Assembly (NCBI RefSeq): GCF_013602415.1
Contig: NZ_WPAG02000002.1
Span: 4,343,480 to 4,407,479, forward strand
Source of the DNA: Rhodococcus sp. B50
GTDB taxonomy: Bacteria; Actinomycetota; Actinomycetes; Mycobacteriales; Mycobacteriaceae
Reading direction: 5' to 3'
Length of the DNA: 64,000 bases
A program made the position numbers and the translations under genes. Every line of letters begins with the position of its first letter. The stretch's first letter is position 1. The notes beneath the pieces are model-generated. The model was not told the DNA's origin. It saw only the letters and a list, made by a program, of their open reading frames with translations, and searched no databases. Shown in pieces: positions 59,250 to 64,000 of this stretch.

Positions 59250-59295
59250 CACGACCGAAGAGCAATTGGAACACCTACCTCCGGAGGCGCAGAAC

Positions 59296-59739
59296 ATGAA
59301 GGCCGAAGACCTCTTCCACCTCGGGATCGTCACCGACGACCCGCGCGCCGCCCGCGACGAACTCTCGGCGCTGCTCGGATACGAGTGGGGACCGCAGGTG
59401 GGCGGAGCCGTCGACGTGACGCTGCCGGACGGCGACCGGATCGTCGATCTGCAGTGCTCCTATTCGGTCACCGAACCGCGGATCGAGATCGTCTCGGCCG
59501 TGCCCGACACACCCCTGTGGGCTGCGACCTCCGGTATCCACCACCTCGGCTACTGGTCGGACGACGTCGAGTCGGACTGCCATCTTCTCGAGAAGGAAGG
59601 ATTCGCCGTCGAGGCCACCCGCGCGCTGCCGGACGGCGGTATGTTCTTCGCATTCGCCCGCAGCCGACGGGGCGTGCTCGTCGAACTCGTCACCCGCACC
59701 GCCGAATCCGGACTGTCACGGTGCTGGGCGGCGTCCTGA
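59296..59739 (+). CDS. VOC/glyoxalase-superfamily protein, epimerase-like
   Basis: 147 residues with two beta-alpha-beta-beta-beta modules; metal-ligand candidates are His in LFHLGIV, His in IHHLGYW and Glu in VELVTR, which match the His/His/Glu pattern of methylmalonyl-CoA epimerases. With the B12 mutase and MeaB-type GTPase in the region, an epimerase role on a 2-methyl-branched dicarboxylyl-CoA is possible; another lyase or isomerase role cannot be excluded. GGAGG 8 bases before ATG 59296. Confidence 0.75.
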   Translation: MKAEDLFHLGIVTDDPRAARDELSALLGYEWGPQVGGAVDVTLPDGDRIVDLQCSYSVTEPRIEIVSAVPDTPLWAATSGIHHLGYWSDDVESDCHLLEKEGFAVEATRALPDGGMFFAFARSRRGVLVELVTRTAESGLSRCWAAS

Positions 59740-59761
59740 TGATCCGAGAGGACTGCATGTC

Positions 59762-60604
59762 ATGACCACGGTGGGGATCGCGACCGGAGCCGGTCGCGGA
59801 ATGGGATACGCGTGTGCTCAGCGCATGGTCGGTACCGTCGACGCGTTGTTGCTCGTCGATCTGGACGCCGACGCCGTCGGTGCCGCCGTCGACGAGTTGG
59901 GTGGGGGCCGGACGCGAGTCGAACCGTTCGTCCTCGATGTCACCGACGTCGACGGGCTCGAGCGACTGGCTGCGCGCGTGACGGAACTCGGGACCCTGCG
60001 ATCGGTCGCGCACGCCGCGGGCATCTCGCCGACCATGGCCGACTGGCGACGTATCTTCGCCGTCGACCTGGTCGGAACCGCGCGGCTCGCCCGGGTGCTG
60101 CGTCCACTCGCGACCGCGGGCACCGCGTCGGTCTACTTCGCCTCGATGGCACCGAACATCGGGCGGATGCAGCCGTCGCCGGAAGAGACCGCCGTGCTCG
60201 CGGACCCACTCGCCGAGGACTTCCTCGACCGTCTCCGGGAGGTCGTGGGGGAGGCGATCGAACATCCCGGCGTCGCCTATGCATGGGCGAAATACGGTGT
60301 GCAGCAGTTCGCGCGCGACGAAGCCGTGCGGCTCGGGGCGGCCGGTGCCCGCGCATGCTCCGTGTCGCCGGGCATCATCGACACTCCGCAGGGCCGGCAG
60401 GAGGCGGACCACAACGAGTCGATGGGCGAGATGGTGCGGGCGACGCCGCTCGGCCGCACGGGCCGTGCCGAGGAACTCGCCGCCGTCGTCGCATTCCTGT
60501 TGTCCGACGAGGCGAGTTTCGTCAACGGCACCGATGTGCTCGTCGACGGTGGTGTGGTCGCGTCGATCATTTCGGGAGCGGGACGCGCGTCAGTCCGGAC
60601 GTAG
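59762..60604 (+). CDS. SDR-family dehydrogenase
   Basis: 280 residues: TGAGRGMGYACAQRM at 8-22, AHAAGIS, the Ser in FASMAPN and YAWAKYG with the catalytic Tyr/Lys. The long GRMQPSPEETAVLADPLAEDFLDRL insert before the Tyr is a 3alpha/20beta-hydroxysteroid-dehydrogenase-like feature; the substrate may be a hydroxylated alicycle. Second gene after the VOC protein; its 3' end overlaps the convergent TetR by 15 bases. Confidence 0.88.
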   Translation: MTTVGIATGAGRGMGYACAQRMVGTVDALLLVDLDADAVGAAVDELGGGRTRVEPFVLDVTDVDGLERLAARVTELGTLRSVAHAAGISPTMADWRRIFAVDLVGTARLARVLRPLATAGTASVYFASMAPNIGRMQPSPEETAVLADPLAEDFLDRLREVVGEAIEHPGVAYAWAKYGVQQFARDEAVRLGAAGARACSVSPGIIDTPQGRQEADHNESMGEMVRATPLGRTGRAEELAAVVAFLLSDEASFVNGTDVLVDGGVVASIISGAGRASVRT

Positions 60605-61243
60605 GCCGCGCAGGAACAGATTCACGACCGCCCGGACGTGGGCGTCGACGTCCTCGGCCCCACGCACGATCCCGAACGAGGCCAGACGTGCGGGACCACC
60701 GGACGCCATGGCCAGGAACAGTTCCGCGAGCGTGTCGGGATCGTCGGCGACGATGCTTCCCGTCGCCGCGTGGCGGCGGAGCAGGTCTGCGACCTGCTTT
60801 CTGCGTGGCCAGTAGCCGGGTCCGAGCGCCTTCCGGGCGATGTCCGGATAGCGCGAGGCGTAGGCGATGGCGACCTGCTGGAGTTTGATCATCGACGGGT
60901 CGAGGGCGCGCCGGACGGCGGCCTCCGCGACGGCGGTCAGTGCGTCCCCGAGATCGTCGTAGTCGGGGATCTCGGGTTCGGGGGTGGGCCAGTCGGTGCG
61001 CTGCATGGCCCAACCGAGGACGGACCGGAAGACGTCCTCCTTGGCCGGGAAGCGCGCATACAGCGACGGTTTCGTGGTGCCGGCCGCCGCGGCGATGGCG
61101 TTCATCGTCGTGCCCTCGTAACCGTTCTCGAGGAACAGTCGGAGCGCGGACTCGCGTACCGCGTCGTCGAGTCGGCTCGCTTCCTCCCTGGTGGGCCGTC
61201 CACCACGGCGTCGAGTGTCCTTCTCGCTGCGGGTCGGGGTCAT
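60590..61243 (-). CDS. TetR-family regulator divergent from luxE-luxC-like genes
   Basis: 217 residues from ATG 61243 (229 from the GTG at 61279); HTH at about 34-78 (TTMNAIAAAAGTTKPSLYARFPAKED) and a C-terminal domain of the TetR_C_39/AefR type. Divergent from the LuxE/LuxC-like pair, so it most probably controls that operon independently of the regional GAGAAT regulon. No Shine-Dalgarno is apparent. Confidence 0.88.
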   Translation of the reverse strand: MTPTRSEKDTRRRGGRPTREEASRLDDAVRESALRLFLENGYEGTTMNAIAAAAGTTKPSLYARFPAKEDVFRSVLGWAMQRTDWPTPEPEIPDYDDLGDALTAVAEAAVRRALDPSMIKLQQVAIAYASRYPDIARKALGPGYWPRRKQVADLLRRHAATGSIVADDPDTLAELFLAMASGGPARLASFGIVRGAEDVDAHVRAVVNLFLRGLRPD

Positions 61244-61374
61244 GAGGGAAGTGTGCCAAATCGTTCCGGGTCTGGACACGAAACTTTCCCGGCGGGTATG
61301 GTTATGGCACTTCTTTATCTATACCTCCCAGTCAAGTTATCGATGTTCCGTACCCAGAGGGCCGGAGGACTCAC

Positions 61375-62673
61375 ATGACAGAAACAACCCTGCAGAAAGA
61401 CATTGCCGCGACGCTGAACGCGTACTTCCAGGAACGGCGCGACCAGGTCCCCGTGCTCGCCCAGCGCGCCGCCGACCAGGGCATCGAGGAGATCCGCTCG
61501 CGTGAGGACATGATCCCCCTGCTCTTTCCGCACACCACCTACAAGAGCTATCCCGAGACGCTCATCGCGAAAGGCCGATGGGAGCAGATGAACCGCTGGC
61601 TCGGTTCGTTGTCGAGCCACCCTGTCGACGACGTCGACGTCTCGGAGGTCACCGACGTCGACGGCTGGATCGCCGCCCTCGAGCAGGCCGGCCACATGGT
61701 GTCGAGTTCCAGCGGAACCAGCGGCAAGGGTTCCTTCCTCAACAAATCCCCGCGCGATCTCGAGGTCAACAAGCAGAACCTGCTGGACTGCTTCACCGCG
61801 CTCGGTCTGCCGCCGGAGAAGCGGTGGCACGTCATCCCGGTGGGTCCCGAGACCGGCCAGACCCAGCACAACGGCGTGCGCGACCTGATCATCCGCGAGT
61901 TCTCCCGTCCGGACGCCCTCCCGCTGTTCGAGGGGGCACCCGCCGAGGGATTCCACCGCTACATGGCCAAGCTGTCGGCCATGCGACGGGCGATGGCCGA
62001 CGGCACCGCCGCACCCGACGACATCGCACGCTTCGAGGCCGAATCCGCCGAGCGCGCCGCTCAGCAGGATCGGCGGCTGCACCACTTCGCCGACCAGATC
62101 ATCGCGCGCCGGTCCGAGGACATCCTCTTCAGTTCCCAGTTCCCGCAACTGTTCCGGCTCTGCGAAATTCTGCGAGAAAAGGGTGTCCGCGAGGGCGACA
62201 TCACCGGCAACAACGCGCTCACCAGCGGCGGCGGTCTGAAGGGTACGAACCTTCCTGCCGACTACCAGGAACAGATCTACCGGCTGCTCAACATCGTCCC
62301 GGAGCGCTTCCTGCACTACTACTCGATGCAGGAACTCAACAACCGCATGTTCAAGTGCCCCGAGGAGGGTCGCTACCACGTGCCGGACGAGATCGTGCTG
62401 TTCGTCCTCACCAAGGACGGAAGCGCCCTCGCCGAACCCGACGGAAACATCGTCGAAGGACGTGCCGCCTTCGTCGACACCACCGTCGACGGACGGTGGG
62501 GCGGAACGATCTCCGGCGACAGGATCACCGTCGATCTCGGAACGTGCCCGTGCGGCCGGCCCGGCGAGACCGTGCTGCCGAACATCGTCCGCTACTCCGA
62601 CCTCGGCGACGACGACAAGATCACCTGTGCCGGAACGATGGACGCCTACGTCCGCGGACTCTCGGGAGAATAG
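61375..62673 (+). CDS. LuxE-like acyl-protein synthetase / acyl-activating enzyme
   Basis: 432 residues of the LuxE family within the ANL superfamily: SSSSGTSGKGSFLNKS near 111 (adenylate P-loop), TSGGGLKGT near 281 and the YSMQELNNRMF region. LuxE activates a fatty acid as acyl-AMP and passes it to the reductase LuxC. The luxC-like gene follows immediately (ATG adjoining the TAG stop). There is no luxAB nearby, so the aldehyde is a metabolic intermediate and not a bioluminescence substrate. Confidence 0.88.
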   Translation: MTETTLQKDIAATLNAYFQERRDQVPVLAQRAADQGIEEIRSREDMIPLLFPHTTYKSYPETLIAKGRWEQMNRWLGSLSSHPVDDVDVSEVTDVDGWIAALEQAGHMVSSSSGTSGKGSFLNKSPRDLEVNKQNLLDCFTALGLPPEKRWHVIPVGPETGQTQHNGVRDLIIREFSRPDALPLFEGAPAEGFHRYMAKLSAMRRAMADGTAAPDDIARFEAESAERAAQQDRRLHHFADQIIARRSEDILFSSQFPQLFRLCEILREKGVREGDITGNNALTSGGGLKGTNLPADYQEQIYRLLNIVPERFLHYYSMQELNNRMFKCPEEGRYHVPDEIVLFVLTKDGSALAEPDGNIVEGRAAFVDTTVDGRWGGTISGDRITVDLGTCPCGRPGETVLPNIVRYSDLGDDDKITCAGTMDAYVRGLSGE

Positions 62674-64000
62674 ATGACCACCACTGCACCTGCCCGGACC
62701 CGGATCAAGGTCCCGCACTTCGTCCGCGGCGAGATCGTCTGGGGTGAGGACAGCGAATACCTCTCCCGCGACTTCGGCGTCCCCTTCGTCACCCCGAAGC
62801 TCGAATACAACGGTCTGTTCGCGCCTCGTTCGGAGGTCGGGCCGGCATTCGACGTCCCGGTCTCCGAGATCATCGACTTCCTCGTGGAGACCGCGCAGTA
62901 CCTGACCCTGGAGAAGAACGAATACCTCCAGGAATCCCTCGAGATGACGGTCCAGGTGAGCGCCCTTCCCCGCCGGATCATCGAGAACACCTTCGCCCGG
63001 CCGGGGCAGTTCCTCACCCGGCAGGCCCTCGAATACCGGCTCGAGCGCACCTTCGGTGGCCTCGACGTGCTCGACGGCTGGGCCGAGCGCACGGATCCGA
63101 ACGGCAACGTGAGCCGGGTCCGCGCCTTCCCGCCGCGCCTGGTCCACATGATGGCCGGGAACTCGCCGAGTGCGGCGATGACCACCATCGCCGATGCCGC
63201 ACTCACCAAGGGCGTCAACCTGTTCAAGATGCCCTCGGCCGACCCGTTCACCACCGTCGCGGTGCTGCGCACCATGGCCGACATCGCCCCCGGCCATCCG
63301 GTGCTCCGGTCGATGTCCGCCGTGTACTGGCGCGGCGGCGACGAGAAGGTCGAGAACATCCTCTACCGCTCCCAGTACTTCGACAAGCTCGTCGCATGGG
63401 GTGGCGGCTCGGCGATCGAGAACGCCGCCCGCTATGCCGGACCGGGTTTCCAGTTGATCTCCTTCGACCCCAAGGTGTCGATGTCGATCGTCGGCCGCGA
63501 GGCCTTCGAATCCGACGAGACCCTGCGCGAGGTCGCCGAACTGGCCGCCCTCGACGCGACCATCTTCAACCAGGACGCGTGCCTCGCAGCGCGGCACATC
63601 TGCGTCGAGGGTGACGACGAGCAGATCGACCGGTTCTGCGCACTACTGCACGAACGACTCGGCGTGGACCGGGACTTCGCCGAGGCTATCGGACCGAAGC
63701 CCGACGCCGAGATCCGCGACGCCGTCGAGGGAATGCGTTTCCTCGAACCGGATTACAAGGTGTGGGGCAAGCCCGACGGCAGCGGTCTGGTGGTGCGTTC
63801 ACCGGAGATGGTCGACTTCCATCCGACCAACAAGACCGTCAACGTCCTCCCGATCTCGACGCTGGACGAGGCCGCCTCCTACGCTACCGTGGCCACCCAG
63901 ACCGTCGGCGTCTACCCGTTCCACCGCAAGGCGGAGATCCGCGACCGGCTCGCCACCGCGGGCGTGCAGCGCATCGTTCGTCTGGGCAGCGCGTTGAAGG
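62674..64000 (+). CDS. LuxC-like acyl-CoA/acyl-protein reductase, 3'-truncated by window
   Basis: Reads from ATG 62674 to the window edge (442 codons so far). RVRAFPPRLVHMMAGNSPSAA near 149, FDPKVSMSIVGREAF near 275 and the catalytic Cys303 in NQDACLAARH are LuxC hallmarks. LuxC reduces an acyl-enzyme (from LuxE or CoA) to the aldehyde with NADPH. GGGAGA precedes the start. LuxC proteins are about 480 residues, so only the last 40 or so residues are missing. Confidence 0.9.
   Translation, partial: MTTTAPARTRIKVPHFVRGEIVWGEDSEYLSRDFGVPFVTPKLEYNGLFAPRSEVGPAFDVPVSEIIDFLVETAQYLTLEKNEYLQESLEMTVQVSALPRRIIENTFARPGQFLTRQALEYRLERTFGGLDVLDGWAERTDPNGNVSRVRAFPPRLVHMMAGNSPSAAMTTIADAALTKGVNLFKMPSADPFTTVAVLRTMADIAPGHPVLRSMSAVYWRGGDEKVENILYRSQYFDKLVAWGGGSAIENAARYAGPGFQLISFDPKVSMSIVGREAFESDETLREVAELAALDATIFNQDACLAARHICVEGDDEQIDRFCALLHERLGVDRDFAEAIGPKPDAEIRDAVEGMRFLEPDYKVWGKPDGSGLVVRSPEMVDFHPTNKTVNVLPISTLDEAASYATVATQTVGVYPFHRKAEIRDRLATAGVQRIVRLGSALK

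Noticed and set aside
61315..63597. 760-residue open frame antisense to the LuxE/LuxC-like genes
   Set aside because: Composition follows the complement of the codon pattern of the sense genes and shows no domain.
61375..64000. Bioluminescence (lux) genes
   Set aside because: luxA and luxB are not present in the window; the pair alone is found in non-luminous bacteria.
1..64000. Mobile elements, CRISPR arrays, tRNA or rRNA genes
   Set aside because: No transposase or integrase, no regular short repeats and no cloverleaf or rRNA-like segments were noticed in reading the window; composition looks uniform.

Overview
The window is high-GC, densely packed and free of tRNA, rRNA, insertion sequences or CRISPR. 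An F420-dependent glucose-6-phosphate dehydrogenase, an LLM F420 oxidoreductase, a WhiB protein, a YkuD L,D-transpeptidase and many acyl-CoA dehydrogenase (ACAD), SDR and TetR genes point to a mycolic-acid actinobacterium, most likely Rhodococcus or a close relative. That placement is inferred from gene content, not from a marker gene.

Positions 1-9600 are mostly housekeeping or small regulatory loci: a DUF6328 membrane protein, an L,D-transpeptidase, an ArsR/SRPBCC pair with a clear operator, a DeoR regulator divergent from fgd1-pgi-whiB, and a MocR/EamA pair. From about 9570 to the right edge the window is almost entirely one lipid/CoA-ester catabolic region. It holds two acyl-CoA ligases, two CaiB-type CoA-transferases, three split (small plus large) ACAD pairs, two single ACADs, four crotonases, two thiolases, a TesB thioesterase, seven SDRs, two MDR dehydrogenases, a Rieske oxygenase, a KshB-like reductase, a P450 with its own ferredoxin, a B12-dependent mutase with a MeaB-type GTPase, an APH-type kinase paired with an ACAD10/11-like enzyme, and a LuxE-LuxC acyl-reductase pair at the right edge. 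Interruptions include a DUF4038 lipoprotein, an MFS/TetR pair and an Orn/Lys/Arg decarboxylase.

The strongest sign that this is one system is a repeated operator. The 15-bp palindrome GAGAATnnnATTCTC, usually with a weaker copy 21-22 bp away, lies before most of the catabolic operons (near 10451, 18875, 25353, 28004, 33529, 34318, 38275, 43814, 47900, 59213). One perfect copy sits in the promoter of the TetR gene at 33545-34261, which is therefore the best candidate master regulator. The enzyme set (activation, alpha/beta heteromeric dehydrogenation, hydration, oxidation, thiolysis, CoA transfer, carbon-skeleton rearrangement, ring or side-chain oxygenation) resembles actinobacterial steroid or terpenoid degradation. 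The marker genes of the cholesterol pathway (kstD, hsaC, the mce4 importer) are absent, so the substrate is probably another bulky, branched or alicyclic acid and remains unknown.
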